From: Notospermus geniculatus
Taxonomy: Eukaryota; Nemertea; Pilidiophora; Heteronemertea; Lineidae
NCBI GenBank assembly: GCA_002633025.1
Contig: NMRB01000131.1
Span: forward strand, 202,081 to 266,080
DNA: 64,000 nt
Direction: 5' to 3'
Below, piece after piece: positions 11,462 to 23,110 of this stretch (positions are counted from its first letter, which is position 1; every line of letters begins with the position of its first letter). The notes beneath the pieces were generated by a model. The model saw nothing but the letters and a program-made list of their open reading frames with translations, was not told where the DNA came from and did not search any database. A program made the translations under genes and the position numbers.

Positions 11462-11573
11462 GTATTCACGCTACCATCCGCAGTACAAGCGGCAATGCGA
11501 TGCCAAGCCTGCGGTGGCGTGACAGCTCGCCACACAAAAGCTGACCATAGAAGTTGCCTCGACAGCCAACCTT

Positions 11574-11693
11574 GGGCCGTATTCTAGAAGCTTCCTTAAA
11601 CTCTAAGGTTTACCTTTAGCTATTGTCTGCAGGGCAGAACACAAAAGCATACAGTGGACCTTAGAGTTAAGGAAGCTTCTAGAATATGGGCCC
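11574..11693. mobile_element. GGGCC-cap palindromic MITE (TATTCTAGAAGCTTCC type)
   Basis: GGGCCGTATTCTAGAAGCTT at the left pairs with AAGCTTCTAGAATATGGGCC at the right. The match extends through CCTTAA and CTCTAAGGT to give ~38-bp arms. The element is 120 bp with no coding capacity. Confidence 0.8.
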
Positions 11694-12292
11694 AAATGGT
11701 GAACACTTACTAAAATTCACATCGCTGGTTAGTGTGAAACCCGGAAGAGCGAAGACGTGTGGGGCTCGGTCGGTCTCCCTGCAGGAGAGTATGTTGATTG
11801 TCATGTGAACCTGGGAACAGAAGGCTTGGTACCCTGTGTATGTCTACACCGTATTAACTCGGGGATAAATAACTTCGCCTTTGATCAAGCTGTCATCATC
11901 ATTTTAGCTGAAATTCAAATCCGATAAAATAGCATGTCACAGAGAGCAATACATTTACGGGCAGCTATTATCTTTCTGTTTCTTTCTCCGGTGGACGTTT
12001 TAAATGTCATCCGACTTTGATGTAGGTTTAGTTCGTCAGTTCGTGTAGGTAGACATCGACGCTTCGTTCATTTGAAATTGTACTTCCTCCAACTTTGCTT
12101 ACGATCGAGGAAGACAGTGCCGCCCGACGGTAAAACTCGGTATCTCCATTTATATTCAGCGGGAGCATGGTTGATTGACATAACAGCTATACTCTACACA
12201 ACAGTGTACATGGTGGTAGAAGTTCAGGCTGTTCTTTCAACAAAACATCGCCCCACTTACATGTAGGGTCTATTAAGCCGTCCATCCACGTA
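11694..12292. other. Region without recognisable gene
   Basis: A diverged repeat word (ATTCAGCGGGAGCATGG, 12156) links this interval to 7476. Nothing else is supported. Confidence 0.4.
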
Positions 12293-12411
12293 CAATATTA
12301 TTGCACAATATGGGGCCCAAAATGGGTGTCATGTGCTTCTGGCATAATGGATGGAAGAAAGATTGGCAATAATATTGCCCATTGTGGGCCCCATATTGTG
12401 CAATAATATTG
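12293..12411. mobile_element. Palindromic MITE with TA target duplication
   Basis: CAATATTATTGCACAATATG at the left is matched by CATATTGTGCAATAATATTG at the right, followed inwards by GGGCCC blocks, giving ~35-bp arms. TA flanks both ends (12291-12292 and 12412-12413). This is Tc1/mariner-like by its flank, and non-autonomous. Confidence 0.8.
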
Positions 12412-12413
12412 TA

Positions 12414-13464
12414 TTGTGGAAAAACCGCTTTACAACAGATACTCAAAACACCCACTTATGCCTACAGGAATGCTTCGATGTCTTTGGTTTCCCTCACTGC
12501 CTGTTTTAATTGTCTGTTAAAGAAGAACGTCAGCTGTACTGGGTACAGTTTCCTTTCGAAGTATACGGGTGTTTGCAACTTAGAACCTACATGTAGTAAG
12601 ACCATTCGCTTCAAAACGCGCCGCCATTTTTGTCACGTCATGTTTATTTTTTACTTGTACTACGTCGTGTCATGTGAGTCCTGAGGCGAAACGTACTGCC
12701 ACATTCCATTCTACAGCTGGGCATAATTCGGAAGGACAGACTGTACCCTGGGCACAGTTCCAGACGAATTTGGTTCACATTAGATGCAGCTTTAGGTTAT
12801 CAGTGGTTCTGAACGTTCACCCCCTAATAACCGTGCGGTGACGAAGCGAGCGAGTGCTAAGAACCATTTTATTCTCAGGATGGGAGTGAGGGTTATCTCG
12901 GAGATCGTACTCCCTAGTCCAGTCCAGTTCGTTCTGATTTCAATCGTGATATATCAGCGTAGTTCATCAGCCACTGTAAGATAATCCAGGTCTTACGATT
13001 CCCATACCTGATACATTAGTCCGATTAACAATAAATCACTCAAAAGTTGGCAGACCGTAATCCGTTTTCGTTCGCAGCTGAGACGCTTGGACACGAGTTG
13101 TCCGCACAACAAGTACGGTGTGGAAGGTGAAAAGATGAGTTGAATCGTGTGAGGATATTTTATTTGATGTTCTGGCGCTGAGGGGGAATAATCGTATCTC
13201 TGACATGAGTAACATGAATACGAGAGATGAAATGTTGTCGTATATCTGTCAAAGATACCAAATGAATTTGATAACACGAATGAGGTTATCTGGCAGTTCT
13301 CAAGTCATCTTTATTTTACACTCTGAGAAAGAACAAGCTGTAAATCTGTTGCGGATGTGAAAGGAGAGTGGAGAGTCTTCGCAAAGCCCTCCGTAACGCC
13401 AACACGAACGCCAATCCCAAGTTCGATGCTACAAATAGAGCACCGAAGAAACGGACGTAGACGT
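12414..13464. other. Region without recognisable gene, upstream of the gap
   Basis: Short frames only. Frames reported through 13357-14382 (+) and 13429-14370 (-) are made almost entirely of N and carry no information. Confidence 0.45.
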
Positions 13465-14321
13465 NNNNNNNNNNNNNNNNNNNNNNNNNNNNNNNNNNNN
13501 NNNNNNNNNNNNNNNNNNNNNNNNNNNNNNNNNNNNNNNNNNNNNNNNNNNNNNNNNNNNNNNNNNNNNNNNNNNNNNNNNNNNNNNNNNNNNNNNNNNN
13601 NNNNNNNNNNNNNNNNNNNNNNNNNNNNNNNNNNNNNNNNNNNNNNNNNNNNNNNNNNNNNNNNNNNNNNNNNNNNNNNNNNNNNNNNNNNNNNNNNNNN
13701 NNNNNNNNNNNNNNNNNNNNNNNNNNNNNNNNNNNNNNNNNNNNNNNNNNNNNNNNNNNNNNNNNNNNNNNNNNNNNNNNNNNNNNNNNNNNNNNNNNNN
13801 NNNNNNNNNNNNNNNNNNNNNNNNNNNNNNNNNNNNNNNNNNNNNNNNNNNNNNNNNNNNNNNNNNNNNNNNNNNNNNNNNNNNNNNNNNNNNNNNNNNN
13901 NNNNNNNNNNNNNNNNNNNNNNNNNNNNNNNNNNNNNNNNNNNNNNNNNNNNNNNNNNNNNNNNNNNNNNNNNNNNNNNNNNNNNNNNNNNNNNNNNNNN
14001 NNNNNNNNNNNNNNNNNNNNNNNNNNNNNNNNNNNNNNNNNNNNNNNNNNNNNNNNNNNNNNNNNNNNNNNNNNNNNNNNNNNNNNNNNNNNNNNNNNNN
14101 NNNNNNNNNNNNNNNNNNNNNNNNNNNNNNNNNNNNNNNNNNNNNNNNNNNNNNNNNNNNNNNNNNNNNNNNNNNNNNNNNNNNNNNNNNNNNNNNNNNN
14201 NNNNNNNNNNNNNNNNNNNNNNNNNNNNNNNNNNNNNNNNNNNNNNNNNNNNNNNNNNNNNNNNNNNNNNNNNNNNNNNNNNNNNNNNNNNNNNNNNNNN
14301 NNNNNNNNNNNNNNNNNNNNN
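13465..14321. other. Assembly gap (857 N)
   Basis: A continuous run of N separates the two contigs. The true distance is unknown. Single unresolved bases also occur at 16956 and 23716. Confidence 0.99.
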
Positions 14322-14329
14322 GGCTACAG

Positions 14330-14545
14330 TTCACCTGTGTGGGTTCTTTCACTTGCCCTGGCATAGACACTCACCCATGTAGCACAAGGGACCACGGCTT
14401 TTAGTCCCGTCCGACGGACCCTCAATAAATATTTCACAATTATTATTTTCACAATTTTTTGTGTATGCGCCTTCGCCCGGAGTCGAACTCGCGCCGACCC
14501 ATTACACAGTTTGGTAGTCAAGCGGTCACCGGGCTTAGAAATGAA
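14330..14545 (-). mobile_element. Possible tRNA-derived SINE, damaged head
   Basis: On the - strand, GCGCGAGTTCGACTCCGGGC (about 14474-14493) resembles a tRNA T-arm/B box. It is preceded by an anticodon-arm-like CTTGACTACCAAACTG and followed by an AT-rich tail with repeated TTGTGAAA. No good A box is seen, so the 5' end is either deleted or the resemblance is accidental. Confidence 0.35.
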
Positions 14546-17500
14546 TTTATTTCTGAGTTTCCTTAAATCCAAGATCAACAGAATCGTATCCATTCACATC
14601 AATAATGAACTGCTCATAAACCTCTACGAGAGAATGCTACGTTGAAACTTTGAAAATGGGATAAAGAGAACATTTCACCTGACTTCGTTTCGCGACTACT
14701 AACTTTTATGAATTCGTAGCCTCCACAATGCTCCGGGCATCGAACCTCAGCTCCAAATTGACTGCCCACATTGGGCTTTAAAATGACACTCCTACATAAT
14801 ATCTTGTGAAGTTTAATGATTCTCAAGTGAGACTTTCTCGCGATATATCTCTGATGGCTGGCCACTCATTCCAGCCCCAGGATGTAAATGTACAGTACTC
14901 ATTCATGTACCAATCTCTTTGCCTTCAGGGTTGTTAGTTGTAATGGGTTCCTACACGAGGAAGCAAAAGGGCTTTATATGATATGCCGTCGGCATTTACC
15001 CTGTAGGTGTCCTTGTTAGCAAAGGCAGTAGGTACAGCCTTCACTGACCTGTCGAGCTCACGATCAACAAGTTAAAGAAGTATGCGTTAACAGTTTACGC
15101 TGATGGTTCTTGTGACCAAAGGCAATACTCGATTCCATAGTTCAGCTTTCGTTGATGATAAACAAGTTGCGTTAAAATACTGCCAGTTAGTCGGTAATCA
15201 TCGTGGAAATAGCTTTGTGAAGCGAAAAAGATGTGGATGGCTCCCGGGGTGTTCTTGAAACGAATCGAAAGGTCATGAAGTGAACAGAAGTCGTTTGCTT
15301 GAAGAGGTTTTGTGTGAAGGGCAAGGACGATGAAATGCAAATAACGTTTCTCATGATGACTATCTTGCAGAGCTGGAACGAAAAGAATAATGTAACGCTG
15401 TAGGCTACCATTTCCTGCAAAAGTACATGAATACGGCAAATTGACAAACATGTACATTATGTACACGTACATGATCTAGGCTACATGTCTTAAACAGCAG
15501 GTCGAATTGATCCTGAAGATCGTACATGACGTAACGTGTAGTAGTTGTATTGCATCGAACTATCTGATCCCCCCACCCCAAACATATACATGTAATTGCT
15601 CTGCAATCGAACCAAACCTCCACGCGTTCACAATCGTTGAATTAAAATGTGACCTACATGTACATTCATTGCCCCTGAACCTCAAACAACGCAAAGAACA
15701 TCTATAAATTGTTACCACGAAAAAATCATCCTTTAAGAAAGAATGTGAACACGTTTCGTCGATAATGATGACAAAAAATAAAATTTATGTGAGCTCAAAC
15801 AAAATGGACTCTAAATAGATTTACGACATGTCGTAAATTTGCCGATTTATGCTGTCTCCACACCGGAAGCGTCAACAGAACCAGCAACCGATTGGTCTGT
15901 TTACTTGCCGCTATCTGGTTGGTAATATCCAGTGGTCAAATATACCCCGTTGATTGGCGCTCTGGGTCGCCATAAGGTGTAAGGTGACAGTATACGATGT
16001 TGACACGGTGTTGCGTGATGCAGGTGAAAAAATATCATATCATGATATGAGGGAAGGCCATTCGATCAGGACCGTGTGTACCAGAATCAATAAGAGTGTC
16101 TACCCTTTGTTGTGAAGCATCTGCAAGAAATGTTCAGACACCGAGACTTTTGCCACTAATGCCGAAGATTAGTGAATATCCGCAAGATGTAGCCTACTTT
16201 TATATTGTAGGCCTACTTTTGTCCCAGGAGAGTGGTGCCGGGAGAGAAAGTGTCTATGGGTTTTGATTCACTCGGATAGGCCTCAGTGACAAATGCATAG
16301 TGCATTAGGACTTACGTGCATATCGCTGTGCATGCACGTACATTTTGAGTCCATGTATTGACTGTGTAGTATTAGCATTAGTGTTCTCGTTAGGAGGGAT
16401 TTCTTAACTCGAATGTCGGCCCTTCCACTGTTACACATTCAGAACTGGCATTTGCCGAGATATTTGACAGAGTGCGGTTTGGGTGTTGTTGTCTTCGGCC
16501 ACCTTACATCAACCATGCGTTCACGATGTTCATTGCCTCATAACACTCGAAAGAACTCTTGATCTTCGTCGACTTGCTCCTTCGGTATACTCTGATGAAG
16601 TCCGATGAGTGTTGATGAAATATTTACAAAGGATCAAATCCTAATTGTAAAATGATTACCCTTCGTATTATGCAGCGACCTCACTAATAAACCAGGTGGA
16701 CGTCTCGAATTGTTCAAATTTGCATGGTTCTTTCCGGCGGCAAAATCTACTGTTGTATCGGAACATGCCGACAGCAGTGGCATGTGTAATTTGAATGTCC
16801 TATAGTACGTAATGTACGTCCTACATACGTAATGTACGTTGTAGTACGGTATGTCTTATCCGGCCACCACGGCAACTCGTCGAACACGCAAGTCATTCGA
16901 ATATTCATGTTATTGGGAAGTGGTCTAGGGTTATGCATGTAAACGCACAAAATACNAGCCCAGCCGAGACAAATGGTGGAGATGATAGCATTGGTGTTGG
17001 AGAAAACTTTTAGTCGCTGTGGGCGTGCACTAGTACGGTACAGGAATTCATCATTTTCACGTACAGTACATGTAGTATTGGTCATATCCAACTCACAGCT
17101 CGGATTCTATAATTCAGTTGGTTTTGCAAGTTAATTATCATCCTCTGGCACTAGAATCTAATATCCTATCCGTTGATACCACGACTACTGTAGAATTTCT
17201 AATCGCTGATTCAAGTTTGAAATACATGTAAGCATGTGCTCAGCGATGCAAACACGATCTGCTACCTTCGCGTTTCCCGACATTTCGAGCCTTTTCACAA
17301 ATTCCACTTGATTTCGGCACTGTGTTCACATACATGTAGGCCTATCCTACGCGTGCATAACGCCATGTACTGTCATCTTGGCTGCTCCCTTCAAAAGAAA
17401 TTCATTTGACATGGAGAAATTTTAAAAAATATGTACTGAATGAATCCTTAAATTGTCCAGACGCAGACTCTAAACTCTCACTTACCTGTCCCATTCCTAA

Positions 17501-17836
17501 ACTCGGAAAAAATGTCTAAATCCTAGTTGAAGATGTACGTGTACATGTACGTATTTTCATCGAAAAAATGGTCTTGGCAGTGAAAGGGTTACAGCTACGA
17601 TGAAATTGCAATATCATTGATATCTTCATTTCGCTATCTCGGCACCGACATGACCGCAGCATGGCCAATTAGATTCAAATAATGTTTCCATATTCCGATG
17701 AAGACTGATGATCTTTAGATGAGCAACGGAAGGATGAAGCGGTAATAACGAGGTTGTGGCCGATGATGCTGATATCAACATTAATAATGACTGGCCTTGC
17801 GATGAGGGTCATGAGAGCTTCAAGCGTAGTCATTAA
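14546..17836. other. Gene-poor stretch rich in TGTACATGTA words
   Basis: No coding region is supported. Palindromic words such as ACATGTACATTATGTACACG (15448) and ATATCATATCATGATATGAG (16031) occur, as do TAGGCCTA words (16209, 17337). The overlapping frames at 15095-15623 and 16747-17091 on the - strand show no domain. Confidence 0.4.
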
Positions 17837-17938
17837 CGGCCCGTTTCAACTACAGCGGTTTCCGCCGCGTTTTGCGATGGGCGGTGCGGTTTTCACAAGG
17901 TTGGGAGTTTTTTCTATAGTCTAACAGCTGTAGTGGCC
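17837..17938. mobile_element. Short GGCC-cap MITE flanked by TTAA
   Basis: The left end CGGCCCGTTTCAACTACAGC and right end GCTGTAGTGGCC are imperfect inverted repeats (the left arm has a short extra block). TTAA occurs immediately outside both ends (17833-17836 and 17939-17942). TTAA duplication is typical of piggyBac and some Kolobok-type elements, but could be chance here. Confidence 0.5.
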
Positions 17939-18485
17939 TTAAGCTCAACTGCATGAACAAAAACACTACAGCGCTGCAGTAATAAGTGCAAACGCCCTTC
18001 GAAGTACCTCCAGAACATGATAGACTACCGGCTTGTTTGGCGGCGCCACTGTATTCAATCTCATGGCCTCAATCGAGACACATCAAGCGTCAGCGTCCAA
18101 GTGACAGAGCCCACACAGCAGTTTCCAACACTTGCCGTGCGGGCTCCACAGGGCTTTGTACTGTAGTGGTAATGACTCGTTTCACTTCAACTAGAATGAG
18201 CAAGAATAAGCAAGAATGAGCAGACGCCAATCAATAACCCACCGTAGTGGGTTTGGGTCATTAATATCATTGCGACCAAAGCCGCTATAAGTACACTGTG
18301 CGTAAATACGTTTGATGTCCTAAAGATATAGCTTAGAGAGGGGCTAAAAGAGGGTTCGCGACTATATCAGCCCCACTTCAAAAAGCTTTCCATGATATTT
18401 TGTCGGCTAACTTTGCTTTGTTGCGGCAAATGTTCATTCACAATGCTTGACTGAGTAGAGGGAAAGATGAAAACATGGCCAAAGC

Positions 18486-18630
18486 TAAGCATAGGGACAA
18501 GGGGCGAATGCCCCCAAACGTCACCGAAAAACATGTTTTTGCATTCAGAGTTTGGCCGAAAAGGGACAAAAAGGCGAAGTTTTTGCCCCCTTGCTCCCCC
18601 GGAGCCTAATGCCCCCCAAACAGCTATGGC
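18486..18630 (+). repeat. Dispersed repeat, copy A
   Basis: AAGCATAGGGACAAGGGG, CGTCACCGAAAAACATG, TTTGCCGAAAA-like and GCAAAACTT-like blocks follow in the same order as in the reverse complement of 20640-20790. This is a diverged dispersed repeat of unknown class. The opposing frames here (18367-18660 - and 18467-18649 +) derive from it. Confidence 0.55.
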
Positions 18631-18639
18631 CTGGATAAT

Positions 18640-19117
18640 ATTGAAGTGATTTGATTGCAATGCTGTTCAAGAGACGAATATCTTGTTTATAAAGAAAGGT
18701 GACTGAAAATATACGACAAAAAGCACTGATTAACAGTCGCAGCACCTTGGTCTGATATTCGGCGTGGACGTAAAATCACCCGTGGCGTATCAAAAATGAC
18801 CACCTTATAACCACCCCCATAAGTGTACGGTGTCCTTCAATCCGATACTATCATTAAGTCTAGTTTTAATAATTGTGCCCTTCGGTTAAACTAATCTAAG
18901 TTTCCATATAATAACTCATTACGTCTGTACCCGCCGGCATCTCTGGAGAAATCATTTCCTTGTTTTTAAAGTGCAGCTTTTATCTTTCCCAAAGGTCTGG
19001 TCATTTTGGTTTGTTGCCTTTGGTGGTCTTATAATAATCACTTAAAGTACGTATATATGTATTGTCCTGGTTGGCGAACCACAGTCGAATCCGTTTCAGG
19101 ACGAAAATGTCGTCTGT
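18640..19117. other. Region without recognisable features
   Basis: Nothing beyond short AT-rich frames was seen. Confidence 0.4.
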
Positions 19118-19604
19118 ACAGACATTTCCAACAAAGATGGCGGTCTTTTAGTTCTCACCATATGGCGTTAGAAGCTTAAAATACCGGTTTAATGGCCGCT
19201 GGCACGCTTAGCTGGTCAAGCGGGCCATGGGCACAAAATTTTAGGTGAAATAAGCCCTTGTTACACTACATAAAAAACCCGTGTCGAACCCGGTTTTTTT
19301 CTGTCCACACCTGTTAAAAACGCGGTGTAATAATCCCCTCCGAGCTCCAACGGTTTTTGGAGGGCCCAATTTAGGTCCCCGTCACAAAATTTGAGTAGTG
19401 TTCACGGGCACCGGGCCTCAGGAGGGATTTTTTTCAGAGCCGGGCTAGACACGGGTGTCAAAAACCCGGGAATTTCTATGTAGTGTAACCACGGCTATAA
19501 TTGTCTGAGAGGAAGAGTTTGGTAGTGTTATATCATGCTTGGACAAATGGCCACGGCGTCATGTGGGAGAACTAGTAGGCCACCATCTTTGTTGGAAAAG
19601 TCTA
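19118..19604. mobile_element. TIR element A, filled by a nested MITE
   Basis: The ends CAGACATTTCCAACAAAGAT and ATCTTTGTTGGAAAAGTCT are inverted repeats. Both halves match the reverse complement of 40773-41020: GCTGGTCAAGCGGGCCA, GAAGAGTTTGGTAGTGTTA and ATCATGCTTGGACAA all have counterparts. Unlike that copy, this one is interrupted at 19252/19497 by another element. Termini of the CAG...CTG type hint at hAT, but no 8-bp duplication was found. Confidence 0.8.
19253..19496. mobile_element. AGCC...GGCT MITE nested in TIR element A, 3-bp target duplication
   Basis: The left end AGCCCTTGTTACACTACATA and right end TATGTAGTGTAACCACGGCT are inverted repeats extending into AAAAACCCG and GTGTC. ATA flanks both sides (19250-19252 and 19497-19499). 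The empty counterpart at about 40890-40910 has a single ATA there, which confirms the insertion. Three-base duplication is typical of PIF/Harbinger elements. The element is related to 36505-36882 by its end sequence and by an internal CTGTCCACACCT. Confidence 0.85.
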
Positions 19605-19660
19605 TATATGTGTACCTGTACAGTGTGTCACAGAATGAACTGAGAAATAAGTAAAACGGC

Positions 19661-19815
19661 AAGTTGTTGGCCAGAGGAGGGTTAATATGAATCATCACCG
19701 TTCGTCTCGTAACAGCTGTTAGGTGGTCGTAATGTGTCTGATGACACGCAGGCACCCATGTTTCCAAAATAAATAAAAATATTTTTCTTTCCTCACAGAA
19801 TGTCCAGTCTTTCAG
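19661..19815 (+). repeat. Diverged partial copy of the 44300-44597 element
   Basis: TTGTTGGCCAGAGGAGGGTTAATATGAATCATCACC is shared with the left end of 44300-44597. GTGGTCGTAATG and CTCACAGAATGTCCAG also have counterparts there, although their order differs. It lies directly beside TIR element A, so this locus is a repeat cluster. The 171-codon - strand frame 19528-20043 crosses both repeats and is not credible as a gene. Confidence 0.5.
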
Positions 19816-20639
19816 TCGTACATTATATGTAAACTGTACGGTACTGTATTGTACGGTTTTATTGGTAAAAAATATAATATTAATAAAAAAGGAGTAATAT
19901 TCCCCAGCTGCGTTAGCAAAATTGATTTCAACAATGACGTTCTCTACCTCACAATGTAGCATGCACCTCACCGCACATTCATTAGTAGATAGATAATTGT
20001 GGTATTTACTCAAGGAAACTTCATTCATTGCTTCAAATGTCATGAGCAGCTCTACATGATTTATTCAATAGAAACCAAATGTCAAGTATTCACTATGCGT
20101 TCCTTCTGGCTATCGACAGATTTATATCTTCTCGCTGTTTATTTTTGTTGGTCAGTACAGAATATAAATGTCATCAAGTTTTGGCTGCCAAGTATATAAG
20201 TGCTATCTGGGAGAGGAGAAGGGAACTCCTGTTTCGGTCCTGAGGAGAGTTTTGGCCCTCGGTCCGAGATCGGCAGCTTCCCCTCTGCTCTTCCAGTGGC
20301 AATTCTGTCTGTGTAGTGACAGATAAGCCCGGTAAGGGCTGGGAATTCTGTAACCTGTACGTCTGTTGTATGAACATTTGGCTGTAATTCCTGTCACTAT
20401 AATAAATAAATATACAAATATACATACATGTAGCACACGGAAACGTTAGGATCAAGAATATGACGTTATGCCATTTTTTTGCCGATGTGATTTGAAATGC
20501 TTCACTGCATGACAGGCAAAACTGCCAAACGGGGCAGCTACTGCGCTCCCTTCTGCCATGCCAAAAGCTCACGTTACTGCCAGTGTGACGAGTGTGGCGA
20601 ATTTCCTTCCCAGTGCCAATGTCAGGGCCATACCAAGCT

Positions 20640-20790
20640 ATTTGCCTTGGGCATTTGGTTCTCTGTCGTGGCAAAACTTCCATTTTTTTGCATTTTTCGG
20701 CAAAAATCTGCATGTCATTGAACAATACGTTTTTTCGGTGACGTCTCAAGGGGAAGAGGCAAAATCCCCCATGTCCCTATGCTAGGTACG
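20640..20790 (-). repeat. Dispersed repeat, copy B (inverted relative to copy A)
   Basis: The reverse complement reads AGCATAGGGACATGGGG, then CGTCACCGAAAAAACG and TTTTTGCCGAAAA, in the same order as 18486-18630. The 191-codon frame 20174-20749 on the - strand overlaps this repeat. Confidence 0.55.
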
Positions 20791-22520
20791 ACCATGATAG
20801 ACTTCCCCCGTGAAAAGCATGGTCAAAGCTTGCACTATAGTCAGTGCGATTACAGGTACTCCCGATGTAATGATATCATATCTGCGACGAGAGTATAGCT
20901 ATTTGGCCAATCAGCTTCCACTTCCATATCCTCGCCAAATCGGATTACAAGTCTACCTTTCATCCGAAATTCTGCAGTGAAGTTTCCGATACAGGAGTGA
21001 GTTTAATCTCATTTAGACCATCAGCTGCCTGGCGAAGACTTTTCTCATCATGTGAAAAGTCAAACTCGCAGTTCCAAGGGAGACTTTTGTCTTGCACAAG
21101 GCATCAGCGGTCAATACGGGATGAACTAACGATCACCTATTCAGATGAACAGCAAGTCCCACGTCTACCCGAACGGCAAGGTTCGTCAACCAACCTGAAG
21201 GTTCAGGCTAGACATCTCACCGACATTTAATTCATTGCCTGCTGCAAACACCGTAGGGAGAAGCGACTTTGCTTTTATTTTTGACCAATTAAAAGCGATT
21301 TGTGATCATCACTACGGTTTCCGCGGGCAGTAGGCGTTAAGCTCTCTCACGAACAACCTTACCGCCGGCTGTTAATCCATGTCGGTGGGGGGAAAACAGA
21401 TGCTGGAATATCCATGGCAACTCACCGCGGTATAAATGAAAGTGGCAGTTCCCTTGCTCGGGTGTTGAATCCGATGTGCGAGGAACGCGAAACCGTACGA
21501 GTTAGTGGACTAGTGCCAAAAAGATCTTCTGACTCGGGGAGGATTCCACCTTAATCGACGGTGACGCCGGTCTCAGTATAACACGGATGAACGAAAACCA
21601 AATTGCCGTAAAGTTGTTATTCGAGCTGTGTTCGATTCGAATACGTAACAATTTTACACTTCATAATTTGGACGTATCGTGTGTTTATTACTCGTGATTG
21701 GTTGCTATTGGCGAAAAACATTCTCTTGGCGACTTTCATCGGGTTAAGGACCTAGTGCGGATTTATCGTAAATTGTCAGGTTATATTCTTGGAGTGCGTT
21801 GTCAATTTCGTGGTCGGAGTTAATGGTTCGTAAGTAATGCGGCAAGTTAGATATCGGACGCACTTGCTTCCAATAAATGATATTCATTAGGCGAGGTCCA
21901 ATTTACCCTCTAGACTTAAAGTGGTCATTTCGTATCGTGGCTATGGGCGTCTTTTGTGCAAAATGATCTCTGTCAAAGCTCTCGAAATCTTGGTGGTGAA
22001 TTCCCCTTTGCCTCCCCTTCATCCGTTATCACAAAAATTAATTATAATAACATTTATCATTGAACATTGACTATTCAATTTTTTGCCTGGCATTTCCAAA
22101 CATATGCCGTTTTCAAGTTGTAGGCCTAACCTCGAGAAAAAAATATATATAACGGCAATGGTTTCGTTTTGAAGTCCAACACAACTACATTAATTTGAGA
22201 AGAGGCACTTCACAGTGGTTATTAAAATCATCGCACCAACAACCTTTTAGTCCTAAGGCAACTGCCGCACAAAGTTTTTCAAAACTCGACATTTATTCGT
22301 CAAGTGTAACTGGAACCAGCCTTGGGATAAAATTGTTCAAAGGAACCCATACGTCATTGTTTCTCGGTGTCATTCGTGTTGGCTCCCAAGGGTCCTGTCA
22401 GGTTGTCACTCGAAGATTCCATACGTGATTTAATACATTTGAATGCGTTCGTACGTTCACAGTTCTCAGTGTGATTCAATCGCTTTGAGGATCAGTCTTA
22501 CGTAAAGTGTTTCATCATTA
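20791..22520. other. Region without recognisable gene, with one small palindrome
   Basis: An imperfect palindrome at 21236-21331 has arms CCTGCTGCAAACACCGTAG and CTACGGTTTCCGCGGGCAG, continuing with GAAGCGACTTTGCTTTTA against its complement. It is probably a small foldback element. No exon is supported. Confidence 0.45.
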
Positions 22521-22650
22521 GGGACTTCCGGCAACGCTCCGTATCGTCGATCCGTATCACGTATGACGTATGACTTTAATAGAAAATGCATTAGCTCGAT
22601 ACGTCATACGTGATACGGATCGAACGATACGGAGCCCTGCCGGAAGTCCC
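22521..22650. mobile_element. Palindromic MITE with TA target duplication
   Basis: GGGACTTCCGGCAACGCTCC at the left is matched by GGAGCCCTGCCGGAAGTCCC at the right. The arms continue through GTATCG, GATCCGTATCACGTATGACG and its complement, giving ~55-bp arms with a short loop. TA flanks at 22519-22520 and 22651-22652. The terminal GGGA plus TA resembles the element at 214-344. Confidence 0.85.
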
Positions 22651-22690
22651 TATTGTGAAAACGCCGTATCCGATTGTTTTCTGGGCGCTT

Positions 22691-23110
22691 CGTGTACGTT
22701 TGAACCTCCCTTTGCGGGCACCTCTGTCAAGGAGGGGCCTCGCCATTATGGCCACCGATTTTCAGTCTCAAAATGGTAATTTTGTTTATCTTTCGCCTCT
22801 GAAATCAGGACACCTGTCTGTCAAGGACAACATTTCTGCGTCCCACTGTGTTCTTGATAAAGAGATTTCACTCTGATTGCTTTCTGTCGTCTGTGCACTA
22901 GTACTTCATGTTACGTTAGAACCTCCCTTTGCGGGTACCTCTGTCAAGAAGGAGTATCTTCATTTATATGGTTACCGAATTTGAGTCCAAAATGGTAAAT
23001 TCTATTCATCTTTCACCTCAAAAATCAGGACACCTCTCCCCCAAGGACAACATTTCTGAGTCCTATGGGCGTTCCTGATACAGAGGTTTCACTCTGATTT
23101 GTTCTTTGTT
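22691..23110 (+). repeat. 217-bp direct tandem duplication, two diverged units
   Basis: AACCTCCCTTTGCGGG occurs at 22703 and 22920. After each come ACCTCTGTCAAG, AAAATGGTAA, ATCAGGACACCT, CAAGGACAACATTTCTG and TTTCACTCTGATT in the same order. The units differ at about a fifth of positions. They show no shared reading frame, so this is a non-coding duplication. Confidence 0.85.

Noticed and set aside
13357-14382. Longest open frames (341 and 313 codons) on both strands
   Set aside because: They are almost entirely N from the assembly gap.
14330-14545. Functional tRNA gene on the - strand
   Set aside because: A B-box-like word is present, but there is no A box and no complete cloverleaf.
19528-20043. 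171-codon - strand frame
   Set aside because: It crosses a transposon end and a diverged repeat copy, and contains no recognisable domain.
20174-20749. 191-codon - strand frame
   Set aside because: It overlaps a dispersed repeat (20640-20790); the composition is low in protein-like signal and no start context or splice sites support it.
22691-23110. CRISPR-like or regulatory array
   Set aside because: There are only two units, with no short identical repeats or spacers, in a eukaryotic context.
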